A DNA stretch of 35,200 nucleotides from Flavobacterium sp. (GTDB lineage Bacteria > Bacteroidota > Bacteroidia > Flavobacteriales > Flavobacteriaceae): contig JAQSDU010000004.1 of assembly GCA_029946065.1 (NCBI GenBank), positions 1-35,200 on the forward strand, given 5' to 3'. Below, one piece after another: positions 9,084 to 17,522 of the stretch. The translations under genes were made by a program, and so were the position numbers. The notes under the pieces are model-generated. The model saw only the letters and a list, made by a program, of their open reading frames with translations. It had not been told where the DNA came from and ran no database searches. Positions within the stretch are counted from its first letter, which is position 1; the number at the start of each line of letters is the position of its first letter.

Positions 9084-9509
9084 TTAGTTGTTTTTTTGGC
9101 TATCGAAAGCCAGTGCATACATTTTTATTTGCTTGATCATCGACACTAAACCATTGGCACGTGTGGGTGATAATTGGTCTTTGAGTCCGATTTCATCTAT
9201 GAATTTTGTGTCGGCAGCCAGAATATCAGCCGCTTCCTGATTGGAAAAAGCGCGAATCAAAATCGCTATAATACCCTTTGTGATGATGGCGTCGCTGTCG
9301 GCTGTAAATACTATATTTTTATCTTGCACTTCGCCGTGCAGCCATACTTTCGATTGGCAACCTTTGATTGTATTTTCTTCTACTTTGTATTTTTCATCAA
9401 TAATCGGAAGGCTTTTTCCCAAATCGATTACATATTGAAAACGTTCATCCCAATCTTCGAACATTGCAAATTCATCGACAATTTCGTCTTGGATTTCCTT
9501 AATTCCCAT
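9084..9509 (-). CDS. sufE: Cysteine desulfuration protein SufE
   Basis: SufE takes persulfide sulfur from the cysteine desulfurase SufS and passes it to the SufBCD scaffold. The 141-residue product shows the expected acceptor cysteine at position 51 in IKGCQSKVW, preceded by the family's FQYVIDLGKSLP segment. It is a normal-length, cytoplasmic SufE. Its start overlaps the end of the upstream putative lipoprotein gene by 11 bp and it is followed 2 bp later by the DUF59 gene, so it lies in the sufS operon. No anomalies were seen. Confidence 0.95.
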   Translation of the reverse strand: MGIKEIQDEIVDEFAMFEDWDERFQYVIDLGKSLPIIDEKYKVEENTIKGCQSKVWLHGEVQDKNIVFTADSDAIITKGIIAILIRAFSNQEAADILAADTKFIDEIGLKDQLSPTRANGLVSMIKQIKMYALAFDSQKNN

Positions 9510-9939
9510 GCGTTAAATCTTTTGAAAATGAAACGATTTTATTGACAAAAGCCGAAATTTCAACGGGTGGGGTGCCATGGTCAAAACTATCAGATTCATA
9601 GGTTTTTCCTTCGTAAACTATGCGAAGATTCGCAATCGCGGCACCGTCATAAAACCTTTTTTGCGTGGGTGCTTTATAGGAAGATAAACTCTTTAAATCG
9701 ATTGTCTGGTATAATTTGGCGAGTTCTTTCCAATCACTTGAAGTCAGTTCATATACTTTCGCATTTTCTTCTCTTTTTGTGGTGATGGATAACGTTTCGT
9801 CTTTGATGTTAATATTCAAGTACATTCCGCGTGAGACGGCTGTATATTCAATCTGCGTTTTTTTCATTTCTTCATTCAGCTTTGGGTCGCAACCTTTGGC
9901 CATGAAAAGCGAGAAAATCATTATCGATAATAGTTTCAT
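9499..9939 (-). CDS. Small putative lipoprotein in the suf operon
   Basis: I do not recognise this 146-residue protein with confidence. The N terminus MKLLSIMIFSLFMAKGC looks like a lipoprotein signal peptide, but the box AKGC departs from the usual LxGC, so lipidation is likely rather than certain. The body is mixed alpha/beta with a WKELAKLYQTIDLKSLSSY segment and a KRFYDGAAIANLRIVYEGK strand pair. That pattern is often seen in small flavobacterial lipoproteins. It lies 10 bp after sufS and overlaps the sufE start by 11 bp, so it is co-transcribed with cytoplasmic Fe-S genes although it looks exported. No function is claimed. Confidence 0.8.
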   Translation of the reverse strand: MKLLSIMIFSLFMAKGCDPKLNEEMKKTQIEYTAVSRGMYLNINIKDETLSITTKREENAKVYELTSSDWKELAKLYQTIDLKSLSSYKAPTQKRFYDGAAIANLRIVYEGKTYESDSFDHGTPPVEISAFVNKIVSFSKDLTHGN

Positions 9940-9949
9940 AGTATAGGTT

Positions 9950-11170
9950 TTAAGAGAGCATTATTTGAGCTTTTTTTATGGCGTCAACCATCAGGTCAAT
10001 TTCTTCTTTCGTATTGTAAAACGAAAACGACGCGCGTATCGTTCCCGGAATGCAGAAGAAATTCATAATCGGCTGGGCGCAATGGTGGCCGGTTCTAACC
10101 GCTATACCTTTTTTATCAATTATTGTTCCAATGTCAAGCGGATGTATACCATCGATATTGAACGAAATTACAGAAGTTTTTCTGTTTAAATCTTGCGGTC
10201 CATATATTTTAAGGCCTTCAATTTCAAGTAATTTTTCGGTGCCATAATTCAGCAATGCACGTTCTTGCTTTTGGATGTTCTCGAATCCGATTTCATTCAG
10301 ATAATCAACTGCTGTTCCCAATACGATTCCACCGGCGATATTCGGTGTTCCGGCTTCAAATTTGTGGGGTAAATCGGCATAAGTGGTTTTTTCGAAAGTC
10401 ACTTCTTTGATCATTTCACCGCCACCTTGGTACGGTGGGAGTTTGTTGAGCCACGATTCTTTTCCGTATAAAATTCCGGTTCCTGTTGGTCCACACATTT
10501 TGTGTCCCGAAAAAACATAAAAATCACAATTCAACTCCTGAACATCTGGTCTTAAATGCGGAACTGCCTGTGCGCCATCAATCAAAACTGCAGCTCCAAA
10601 TTCATGCGATTTATCAATGATATATTTGATTGGATTAATGGTTCCAAGTGCATTTGAAATATGGTTTACGGTAACGATTTTTGTGTTTTCGGAAAGCAAT
10701 TTATCGAATTCAGAAAGGATCAATTCACCATTTTCATCCATCGGAATAACCTTTAGAATCGCACCCGTTTTTTCGCACAACATCTGCCACGGCACGATAT
10801 TGCTGTGGTGTTCGAGCGCAGAAACCAAAATTTCGTCGCCAGATTTTAAAATCGATGCGAATCCATTAGTGACCAAATTGATGCCAAAAGTCGTTCCCGA
10901 TGTGAATAAAACTTCGTGGGCAAATTTCGCATTGATATGGTTTTGTATTTTCTTTCGCGAAGCTTCATACGCATCTGTAGCCAATTGGCTCAATGTGTGA
11001 ACGCCGCGATGGATATTGGCATTGATTTCTGAATAATATTTCGCAATCGCATCAATGACAACCTGTGGTTTTTGCGATGTGGCACCGTTGTCAAAATAGA
11101 CAAGCGGCTTGCCGTTTACCTTTTGCGTCAGTATCGGAAAATCGGCTCTTATCTTGGTAATATCTAGCAT
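9950..11170 (-). CDS. sufS: Cysteine desulfurase SufS
   Basis: SufS is a PLP-dependent, type II cysteine desulfurase that takes sulfur from L-cysteine for Fe-S cluster assembly. The 406-residue product shows the PLP lysine at 224 in VFSGHKMCGPTG. The catalytic cysteine is at 364 in RTGHHCAQP, the same number as in the E. coli enzyme. The N terminus (IRADFPILTQKVNGKPLVYFD) and the region around LVYFDNGATSQKP are typical. A likely promoter lies just upstream. The gene heads a compact series with the putative lipoprotein, sufE and the DUF59 gene, and is separated from sufBCD by the oppositely oriented serine hydrolase gene. Confidence 0.97.
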   Translation of the reverse strand: MLDITKIRADFPILTQKVNGKPLVYFDNGATSQKPQVVIDAIAKYYSEINANIHRGVHTLSQLATDAYEASRKKIQNHINAKFAHEVLFTSGTTFGINLVTNGFASILKSGDEILVSALEHHSNIVPWQMLCEKTGAILKVIPMDENGELILSEFDKLLSENTKIVTVNHISNALGTINPIKYIIDKSHEFGAAVLIDGAQAVPHLRPDVQELNCDFYVFSGHKMCGPTGTGILYGKESWLNKLPPYQGGGEMIKEVTFEKTTYADLPHKFEAGTPNIAGGIVLGTAVDYLNEIGFENIQKQERALLNYGTEKLLEIEGLKIYGPQDLNRKTSVISFNIDGIHPLDIGTIIDKKGIAVRTGHHCAQPIMNFFCIPGTIRASFSFYNTKEEIDLMVDAIKKAQIMLS

Positions 11171-11193
11171 TTTTTATTTAGAAAAATTCTATA

Positions 11194-11227
11194 CAAAAGT
11201 ACTAAAACTAAAAAGTATAATTCTCAA
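11194..11227 (-). promoter_or_regulatory. Putative promoter of the sufS operon
   Basis: On the minus strand TACTTTTG (11194-11201) matches TAnnTTTG, with TTG at 11225-11227 about 23 bp upstream. The -7 box is 23 bp before the sufS ATG. A promoter is needed here because the gene upstream, at 11434, is divergent. Confidence 0.5.
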
Positions 11228-11433
11228 TATTATGTTATTTGTTTTACAATTCAAATATAAAACGAACAGAAAAAAGTTTAAATTGTTAAGAAAATAAGGC
11301 GCGGTAAGGAGGCGCCTAATGTCAGTTTATCTTTAAATGGTTGCAAAAAATTCAAGCTTCAAAAAATTGAATTGTATAAATCTCGAATACTCCTTTTTGT
11401 TTTATAATTTTACCTGAAAACAATTTCCGTAAA

Positions 11434-12810
11434 ATGAAAAAAATTAAAATTATACTGTTGGTTTTCGTTGCCATTATTGGCATTGCGGTTTTTATAAATT
11501 ACCCGAAACTCGATTTGATTTCCGGGTTTTCAGCCAAAAGTATTGCCTCGGCGCATTTTATCGACAATCGTTCACAATCGATTATCGAAACTGGCGACAA
11601 CGATATTGAACTCGTCAGGTTGGCGAAAAATCACATCGATGACAACGGAAAATTTGCCACTGCAACTGTTTTCGGCTTCAAAGAAAGAAAAGCCATTTAT
11701 CGCGAAGGTTTGGGCGCAACTTTAATCGATGCCGATTTTGATGTTACAAAACCTTACGACGTACCGAAACGCACAAAACCGCGCAACAATCTTGCTTTTC
11801 CTTATGGGAATAACGAGCCGAAAGACACGGTTTTTGCCAACATTGATTATCAAAAATTAAATGCCGCCGTTGCGAATGCTTTCGATAAAAACAACCAAAA
11901 AATCAAGCGGTCACGGTCGGTTTTAGTCATCTATAAAGACAAAATTATCGCCGAAAAATACGATTCCGGTTTCAATAAAAATTCGAAAATCCTCGGTTGG
12001 TCGATGACAAAAAGCATTACAGCAACAATGTTTGGCGTTTTGCAAAAACAAGGCAAAATAGACATTTTTCAACCCGCACCAATTGCTAGTTGGAAGAACG
12101 ACAAACGGGCTAAAATTACGATAAGCGATTTGCTTCACATGAACAGCGGCTTGGCTTGGGAAGAAGATTATACCAAAATATCCGATGTTACAAAAATGCT
12201 TTTTCTCGCCAAAGACATGAGCAAAATTCAAATGGAAAAGGAAGCAGCTTTTGCGCCAAATTCCAATTGGAATTATTCTTCCGGAACAACGAATTTGCTT
12301 TCTGGAATTTTACGCCAACAATTCAAAACGCATCAAGAATATCTGGACTTTTGGTATTCGGCATTTATAGATAAAATTGGCATGAATTCAATGTTGGTTG
12401 AAACCGACATGGCGGGAAATTTCGTGGGCTCTTCCTACGGTTGGGCAACAACCAGAGATTGGGCGAAATTCGGATTGTTATACTTGCACGATGGCAACTG
12501 GAACGGCGAGCAAATCTTCGATGAAAGCTGGGCGAAATATGTGGCAACGCCAACAAATACTTCTAACAGACGCTATGGCGCGCATTTTTGGCTGAACGCC
12601 GGTGGCATTTATCCTGATGTGCCAAAGGATTTATATTCTTGTAATGGCTACCAGGGACAAATGATTTTCATCATTCCCTCATTAGATTTGGTGGTGGTAA
12701 GAATGGGATTGACAGAGTCAGATAAATTTGATTTTAATGGGTTTTTGAAGGGGATTATTGGGAGCTTGAAAGAAAACGTTGCGCCGAAAGAACAAAAACC
12801 GTTTGACTAA
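11434..12810 (+). CDS. Serine hydrolase of the beta-lactamase/NylB family
   Basis: This 458-residue protein has an N-terminal membrane anchor or uncleaved signal (KIILLVFVAIIGIAVFINY), so it is probably tethered to the inner membrane and faces the periplasm. The catalytic domain shows the SxxK motif as SMTK (Ser190, Lys193) and a tyrosine motif NYSSG (Tyr281). This places it with class C beta-lactamase-like serine hydrolases and 6-aminohexanoate-dimer hydrolases. The block SMTKSITATMFGVL followed by DLLHMNSGLAWEE is typical of that group. The substrate cannot be read from sequence; an esterase, a peptidase-like or an amide hydrolase are all possible. It lies in opposite orientation inside the suf gene series and ends at a hairpin shared with sufD. 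Base use looks like that of its neighbours. Confidence 0.9.
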   Translation: MKKIKIILLVFVAIIGIAVFINYPKLDLISGFSAKSIASAHFIDNRSQSIIETGDNDIELVRLAKNHIDDNGKFATATVFGFKERKAIYREGLGATLIDADFDVTKPYDVPKRTKPRNNLAFPYGNNEPKDTVFANIDYQKLNAAVANAFDKNNQKIKRSRSVLVIYKDKIIAEKYDSGFNKNSKILGWSMTKSITATMFGVLQKQGKIDIFQPAPIASWKNDKRAKITISDLLHMNSGLAWEEDYTKISDVTKMLFLAKDMSKIQMEKEAAFAPNSNWNYSSGTTNLLSGILRQQFKTHQEYLDFWYSAFIDKIGMNSMLVETDMAGNFVGSSYGWATTRDWAKFGLLYLHDGNWNGEQIFDESWAKYVATPTNTSNRRYGAHFWLNAGGIYPDVPKDLYSCNGYQGQMIFIIPSLDLVVVRMGLTESDKFDFNGFLKGIIGSLKENVAPKEQKPFD

Positions 12811-12876
12811 AAGACCGCCGCGCTACAAGAGAAAAGAGTTGACGAATTATCTTTCTTCTTGCAGTGCAGCGGTCTT
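12811..12876. terminator. Bidirectional terminator between the serine hydrolase gene and sufD
   Basis: A 19-bp inverted repeat (12811-12829 and 12858-12876) has two mismatches and one G-U pair when folded as plus-strand RNA, with a 28-nt loop. It begins directly after the serine hydrolase stop codon and lies 14 bp from the sufD stop. A pyrimidine-rich run (TTTCTTCT) follows it on the plus strand. Confidence 0.7.
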
Positions 12877-12890
12877 TCTTCTATATTTAA

Positions 12891-14207
12891 CTACAAATCA
12901 AACCCCAAATTCACACCCAACCGCTGCGCAATAATCTTATTGACACGCTGTTTGAGTTCCGGGATTTTGACGCTTTCAATAACTTCATTCGAAAAGGCAT
13001 ACATCAGCAAAGCTTTCGCTTCTTTCTTCGGAATGCCGCGCGCTTGCATATAAAACATGGCGTTTTCATCCAATTGCCCAATGGTGCAGCCGTGGGAACA
13101 TTTTACATCGTCTGCAAAAATTTCGAGTTGCGGCTTGGCGTTGATGGTTGCTTTTTCACTCAATAAAATATTGTTGTTTTTTTGGAATGCATCTGTTTTT
13201 TGGGCTTCTCTTTCTACAAAAATCTTCCCATTGAAAACACCTGTTGAACTGTCATTCAGGATGCATTTGTAGTTTTGATGGCTTTCGCAGTTTGGCGTTG
13301 CGTGGTTCACTAACGTATAATGATCAACGTGTTGCTTGCCGCCGATAATGGTAATTCCTTTTAAAGTACTATCGATTCTTTCGCCAAAATGATAGAAGTT
13401 CAAGTTGTTTCTGGTGATGTTGCCGCCAAAAGAGAACGTATGAACGGATACATGACTTGACTGTTTTTGAGAAATATAAGTGTTGTCAATCAGGTTCGCG
13501 GTAAGCAAATCATTCTGAATTTTATAATAATCGACGTTGGCGCTTGGTTCGGCAAAAATCTCGGTAACGGAATTTGTCAAAACCGGATTTTCGTATAAAC
13601 TTTGGTGTCTTTCGATGATTTGAACATGGGCATTTTCGCCTACAATCACTAAATTTCGTGGCTGCACCATCAACGCATTTTCTTTTCCGGTAGAAAAATA
13701 AATAATCTCGATTGGTTTTTCAACAACTTTGCTTTTCGGGATATTGATATAGGCACCTTCGCTAGCAAAAGCTGTATTTAGTGACGTTAAAGATTCGTCT
13801 GTATTGGCAATTTTGTTGAAATATTTTTCAATCGTTGCTGCATATTTAGGTTTGTTCAATGCCGATGACATTAAGCAAACATCCAATCCATCGTGCGTTG
13901 TTGCTGATAAAAACGAAGAGAAAATACCATCAACAAAAATAACTTTATGCGTGTCGATTTCGTGCAAAAAGTATTTTTTTACATCCTTAAATTCAATCAC
14001 ATTTTCCTGCTTTGGGAAAACGGTGAAGTCATTTTTTAGGATGGAATTCAGCGATGTATATTTCCAAGCTTCTTCCTTTTTACTCGGAAAGCCTTTGTTT
14101 TCAAAATTTTTGATGGCTAACGTACGGATGTCGTGCAAATCTGAATTAACATCGATTTGTTCTTCAAAAGCCATGAAAGACGAAACTAATTTTTCTTTTA
14201 AATCCAT
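12891..14207 (-). CDS. sufD: Fe-S cluster assembly protein SufD
   Basis: SufD is the paralogue of SufB in the SufBC2D scaffold, where the SufB-SufD interface builds the cluster. The 438-residue product shows the SufD marks: RGIPKKEAKALLMYAFSNEV near the C terminus and the conserved His372 in VKCSHGCTIGQ, matching the histidine used for cluster assembly in the E. coli protein. The N-terminal helical region (KEEAWKYTSLNSIL) is also typical. It follows sufC with a 70-bp gap that holds a repeat cassette and is the last gene of the sufB-sufC-sufD series. It ends convergently with the serine hydrolase gene. Confidence 0.96.
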   Translation of the reverse strand: MDLKEKLVSSFMAFEEQIDVNSDLHDIRTLAIKNFENKGFPSKKEEAWKYTSLNSILKNDFTVFPKQENVIEFKDVKKYFLHEIDTHKVIFVDGIFSSFLSATTHDGLDVCLMSSALNKPKYAATIEKYFNKIANTDESLTSLNTAFASEGAYINIPKSKVVEKPIEIIYFSTGKENALMVQPRNLVIVGENAHVQIIERHQSLYENPVLTNSVTEIFAEPSANVDYYKIQNDLLTANLIDNTYISQKQSSHVSVHTFSFGGNITRNNLNFYHFGERIDSTLKGITIIGGKQHVDHYTLVNHATPNCESHQNYKCILNDSSTGVFNGKIFVEREAQKTDAFQKNNNILLSEKATINAKPQLEIFADDVKCSHGCTIGQLDENAMFYMQARGIPKKEAKALLMYAFSNEVIESVKIPELKQRVNKIIAQRLGVNLGFDL

Positions 14208-14220
14208 TTTCTTAGTTATA

Positions 14221-14277
14221 AGTTTTGAGTTTTGAGTTTTGAGTTTTGCAACTGCAAACCGTTAACTGTTAACTAAT
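14221..14277. repeat. Short-word repeat cassette between sufD and sufC
   Basis: AGTTTTG is repeated four times exactly (14221-14248), followed by a small TTTGC/GCAAA palindrome. Two exact copies of GTTAACT (14261-14274) then end 3 bp from the sufC stop codon. The element fills the sufC-sufD gap. It has the same layout as the cassettes at 8676 and 16916, two short tandem blocks around a centre, but the words differ. Confidence 0.75.
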
Positions 14278-15030
14278 TTACGCTTCGATTTCCTGTTTGA
14301 TCCAATCGTAACCTTTTTCTTCGAGTTCCAATGCCAACGATGCATCACCCGATTTGACGATTTTTCCATCCATTAAAACGTGAACGAAATCCGGAATAAT
14401 ATAATCTAACAAGCGTTGGTAGTGTGTGATGACCAACACCGCGTTGTTTTCGTTTTTAAGCTTGTTTACGCCATTGGCAACAATTCTCAAAGCATCGATG
14501 TCTAAACCAGAATCCGTTTCGTCTAAAATCGCCAGTTTCGGTTCGAGCATCGCCATTTGAAAAATTTCGTTTCTTTTTTTCTCGCCGCCTGAAAAACCTT
14601 CGTTCAAAGAGCGTGACAAAAATTTACGGTCAATTTCCAGCAATTCTGATTTCTCACGGATAAGTTTCAGCATCTCGTTTGCTGGCATTTCTGGTTTTCC
14701 GTTGGCTTTTCTGGTTTCGTTAATAGCCGTTTTCATGAAATTTGTTACCGAAACCCCTGGAATTTCCACCGGATATTGAAACGACAAGAAAATGCCTTTG
14801 TGCGCTCTTTCTTCTGGGGCTAATTCTGAAATTTCTTCGCCTTCAAGAAAAATTTCTCCTGCTGAAACTTCGTAGTTTTCATTTCCGGCAATGATGGAGG
14901 AAAGCGTGCTTTTTCCAGCACCGTTGGGTCCCATAATGGCGTGTACTTCTCCAGCTTTTATTTCGAGGTTAATGCCTTTTAATATGTCTTTGTCTTCAAC
15001 CGAAGCGTGTAAATTTTTTATACTTAACAT
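14278..15030 (-). CDS. sufC: Fe-S assembly ATPase SufC
   Basis: SufC is the ABC-type ATPase of the SufBC2D scaffold complex; it is cytoplasmic and drives conformational change rather than transport. In the 250-residue product the Walker A motif GPNGAGKST is at 34-42, the signature FSGGE at 146-150, and Walker B LAILDE at 167-172. It is followed by the SufC-type [11 protein letters not shown]. The [13 protein letters not shown] segment is a family hallmark. It lies 23 bp after the small membrane protein gene and upstream of sufD. Its length and motifs are complete. Confidence 0.97.
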   Translation of the reverse strand: MLSIKNLHASVEDKDILKGINLEIKAGEVHAIMGPNGAGKSTLSSIIAGNENYEVSAGEIFLEGEEISELAPEERAHKGIFLSFQYPVEIPGVSVTNFMKTAINETRKANGKPEMPANEMLKLIREKSELLEIDRKFLSRSLNEGFSGGEKKRNEIFQMAMLEPKLAILDETDSGLDIDALRIVANGVNKLKNENNAVLVITHYQRLLDYIIPDFVHVLMDGKIVKSGDASLALELEEKGYDWIKQEIEA

Positions 15031-15053
15031 TATCTGGTATTGGTTGTAAAAGT

Positions 15054-15437
15054 TTATTGTTGTGTATTTTGTATTTCCTGTGTTTTATTAGGAAGGATTT
15101 CCATAAAGTAATAAATTATTTCGGAGATTGTTCCAGCAAACACGAAGAGCAAAACCCACATCAACACTTTATTTCCAGTGTCATTTTTGTTTGATTTTAC
15201 TACGTGCATGATGTCAAAAATCTTGATGCCGATAGTCGCAAATATCGTTAGTATTATGATTATGAAGGCGGCGGCAAAACCTTGGAAAAACACCACCGGA
15301 TTAGGCTCGTGATTTCCAGCATTGCCAATTGCGCTAAAAAAAATAGAAAAAAAGACAATAAAATAAAGCGCCATTCCCAAAATAGGAAGGAAATGTAAAA
15401 ATCCGATGAGCACTTTTTGATTTTTTGTTAATTCCAT
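15054..15437 (-). CDS. Small membrane protein between sufB and sufC
   Basis: I do not recognise this 127-residue protein. Hydrophobic stretches suggest three to four membrane helices: [39 protein letters not shown], and a last one around [20 protein letters not shown]. The last has a faint resemblance to PLDc_N-type segments. The tail is short and polar ([11 protein letters not shown]). No signal peptide cleavage site or enzymatic motif is visible. It is 11 bp from sufB and 23 bp from sufC, which makes co-transcription likely. Whether it serves Fe-S assembly or is a passenger cannot be told from the sequence. Confidence 0.85.
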   Translation of the reverse strand: MELTKNQKVLIGFLHFLPILGMALYFIVFFSIFFSAIGNAGNHEPNPVVFFQGFAAAFIIIILTIFATIGIKIFDIMHVVKSNKNDTGNKVLMWVLLFVFAGTISEIIYYFMEILPNKTQEIQNTQQ

Positions 15438-15448
15438 ATTTTTTTGTT

Positions 15449-16897
15449 TTATCCGACAGATCCTTCTAATGAAATCTCTAACAATTTCTGTGCTTCCACA
15501 GCAAATTCCATCGGCAATTTGTTCAATACTTCCTTACTGAAACCATTGACAATCAATGCAATTGCTTTTTCAGTCGGGATCCCTCTTTGGTTGCAATAAA
15601 AGACCTGGTCTTCGCCGATTTTACTTGTAGTCGCTTCGTGTTCAATTTTTGCAGTCGTATTTTTACTTTCGATATATGGAAAAGTGTGTGCGCCGCAATT
15701 ATTGCCCATTAAAAGCGAATCGCATTGCGAAAAGTTACGTGCGTTTTCTGCCCTTGCGCCTATTTGTACCAATCCACGGTAGCTGTTTTGGGATTTTCCG
15801 GCAGAAATTCCTTTTGAAATAATCGTCGATTTGGTGTTTTTTCCCAAATGAACCATTTTCGTTCCTGTGTCGGCTTGTTGGTAATTGTTGGTTACGGCAA
15901 TCGAATAAAATTCGCCAACAGAATTATCACCTTTTAATATGCACGAAGGATATTTCCAGGTTACAGCAGAACCCGTTTCTACTTGCGTCCATGAGATTTT
16001 GGCGTTTTTTTCGCACAAGCCTCTTTTGGTGACGAAATTGAAAACGCCGCCTTTTCCTTCCTTGTTTCCGGGATACCAGTTTTGTACCGTTGAATATTTG
16101 ATTTCGGCACCATCCATCGCAATTAATTCTACGACTGCGGCGTGCAATTGATTTTCGTCACGACTTGGCGCGGTACAACCTTCGAGATAAGAAACATAAC
16201 TGCCTTCATCTGCAATCACCAAAGTTCTTTCAAACTGACCGGTTCCGGCTTGGTTGATACGAAAATAAGTAGACAATTCCATTGGGCAACGAACGCCTTT
16301 TGGAATATAACAGAACGATCCGTCAGAGAAAACCGCCGAATTCAATGCCGCATAAAAATTGTCTTTTTGCGGAACAACCGTACCTAAATACTTCTGAACT
16401 AATTCAGGATATTCGCGGATAGCTTCGGAAATTGGGCAAAAAATAATCCCTTTTTCAGACAATGTCTTTTTGAAAGTTGTGGCTACGGAAACCGAATCAA
16501 CTACGATATCCATTGCAACATTGTTCATCATTTTTTGTTCGTCTATGGAAATGCCAAGTTTTTTGTACATCGCCAAAAGTTCCGGATCTACGTCGTCTAA
16601 TGTTTTGTTGGCATCGATTTTCTTTGGTGCCGAATAATACGAAATCGCCTGAAAATCTGGCTTTTCATAATGCACGTTCGCCCATTCCGGCTCTGTCATT
16701 TCCTTCCACGCACGAAAAGCTTCGATGCGCCAGTCGGTCATCCATTTGGGTTCTTGTTTCTTTAGGGAAATCGCACGGACGATGTCTTCGTTTAAGCCAA
16801 TCGGAAACGTATCAGATTCTATATCAGTATAAAATCCATATTCGTACTCTTTGTTTTCGAGCTCAATTTTTAAATCGTCTTCAGTATATTTTGACAT
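15449..16897 (-). CDS. sufB: Fe-S cluster assembly protein SufB
   Basis: SufB is the central scaffold subunit on which the nascent Fe-S cluster is built, in complex with SufC and SufD. The 482-residue product has the classical segments [40 protein letters not shown] and [12 protein letters not shown]. The last contains Cys401, which I equate with the cluster-assembly cysteine of E. coli SufB. The chain ends [19 protein letters not shown] as in other members. The length is close to the usual 470-495. It follows the SufA-like gene after a 122-bp gap that holds a repeat cassette and leads the small membrane protein, sufC and sufD. Confidence 0.97.
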   Translation of the reverse strand: MSKYTEDDLKIELENKEYEYGFYTDIESDTFPIGLNEDIVRAISLKKQEPKWMTDWRIEAFRAWKEMTEPEWANVHYEKPDFQAISYYSAPKKIDANKTLDDVDPELLAMYKKLGISIDEQKMMNNVAMDIVVDSVSVATTFKKTLSEKGIIFCPISEAIREYPELVQKYLGTVVPQKDNFYAALNSAVFSDGSFCYIPKGVRCPMELSTYFRINQAGTGQFERTLVIADEGSYVSYLEGCTAPSRDENQLHAAVVELIAMDGAEIKYSTVQNWYPGNKEGKGGVFNFVTKRGLCEKNAKISWTQVETGSAVTWKYPSCILKGDNSVGEFYSIAVTNNYQQADTGTKMVHLGKNTKSTIISKGISAGKSQNSYRGLVQIGARAENARNFSQCDSLLMGNNCGAHTFPYIESKNTTAKIEHEATTSKIGEDQVFYCNQRGIPTEKAIALIVNGFSKEVLNKLPMEFAVEAQKLLEISLEGSVG

Positions 16898-16915
16898 TTT
16901 TAAGTCTTAAAGTTT

Positions 16916-17020
16916 GAAAGTCGAAAGTCGAAAGTCTTGTTGACATTACTACTTTAACTTATTTCCGCAATTGTTTATTTCGTGTCGTCTTCTTTCGACT
17001 TTGGTCTTTTGACTTTCGAC
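16916..17020. repeat. Short-word repeat cassette with inverted halves
   Basis: GAAAGTC is repeated three times in tandem (16916-16936). About 55 bp later its reverse complement recurs (CTTTCGACTTT from 16992, GACTTTCGAC 17011-17020), reaching the stop codon of the SufA-like gene. The two halves could pair in the suf mRNA. The words match those at 8676-8757. Confidence 0.75.
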
Positions 17021-17349
17021 TATAATGAAAACGACTCGCCACAGCCACAAGTTCTGCTGGCATTAGGATTATTAAATACAAATCCTTTTCCGTTTAATCC
17101 GCCGGAAAATTCCAAAACAGTTCCCGCCAAATACAGAAAAGATTTCTTTTCAACAGCAATCTTCACATTATTATCTTCAAAAACCTTATCGTTTTCACCA
17201 AGTTCTTTGTCAAACTTCAATTCGTAAGACAAACCGGAACAACCGCCGCTTTTTACGCCTACGCGTACATAATCTTGGGCAGCATCAAAACCATCGTCAT
17301 TCATCATGGCGACAATTTTTTTACTGGCCGTGTCAGATACTTTTATCAT
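17020..17349 (-). CDS. SufA/IscA-family Fe-S carrier protein
   Basis: This is a HesB/IscA-type (A-type) carrier that receives clusters from the scaffold and passes them to apoproteins. The 109-residue product shows the three expected cysteines: SGGCSGLSY and, at the C terminus, SRTCGCGESFSL. I start it at the ATG at 17349 (MIKVSDTASKKI), which fits the family. The open frame continues 24 codons upstream to 17421, but a strong -7 promoter box at 17379-17386 lies inside that extension. The extra residues are also unlike the family. It is the first gene of the suf series and is divergent from the MBL-fold gene. Confidence 0.93.
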   Translation of the reverse strand: MIKVSDTASKKIVAMMNDDGFDAAQDYVRVGVKSGGCSGLSYELKFDKELGENDKVFEDNNVKIAVEKKSFLYLAGTVLEFSGGLNGKGFVFNNPNASRTCGCGESFSL

Positions 17350-17378
17350 AGTAATATTGATTTTGTCTAAATTAACCG

Positions 17379-17386
17379 CAAAGATA
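17379..17386 (-). promoter_or_regulatory. Putative -7 promoter element of the sufA-sufB series
   Basis: The minus strand reads TATCTTTG, an exact TAnnTTTG match, 29 bp upstream of the chosen ATG at 17349. A TTG occurs about 25 bp further upstream, slightly too far for an ideal -33 element. The position supports the shorter start of the SufA-like protein. No obvious Fur-like or IscR-like operator was recognised. Confidence 0.5.
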
Positions 17387-17483
17387 TTACATAAAAAGCT
17401 TTTTGCCACACCAAGTAACATTTTTATAACGAATGCTTTTATAGAAATATCTTATCGATTTCGGGGAATCGGCGGGATTTTGC

Positions 17484-17491
17484 TAAATTTG
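17484..17491 (+). promoter_or_regulatory. Putative -7 promoter element for the MBL-fold gene
   Basis: TAAATTTG matches TAnnTTTG and lies 31 bp before the ATG at 17523. The -33 region shows only TTTC. The leader includes AAATCCCAAATC-like words similar to those after hflX. Confidence 0.45.
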
Positions 17492-17522
17492 TCATTGAAA
17501 ATCCCAAATCATAAAATCTAAA

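Noticed and set aside
11434..12810. The serine hydrolase as part of a mobile element inserted into the suf genes
   Set aside because: No terminal inverted repeats, target-site duplication, transposase or integrase were seen, and base use is like that of neighbouring genes.
8676..17020. The AGTCGAAAG and AGTTTTG tandems as a CRISPR array
   Set aside because: The words are 7-15 bp, directly adjacent, without unique spacers, and no cas genes are nearby.
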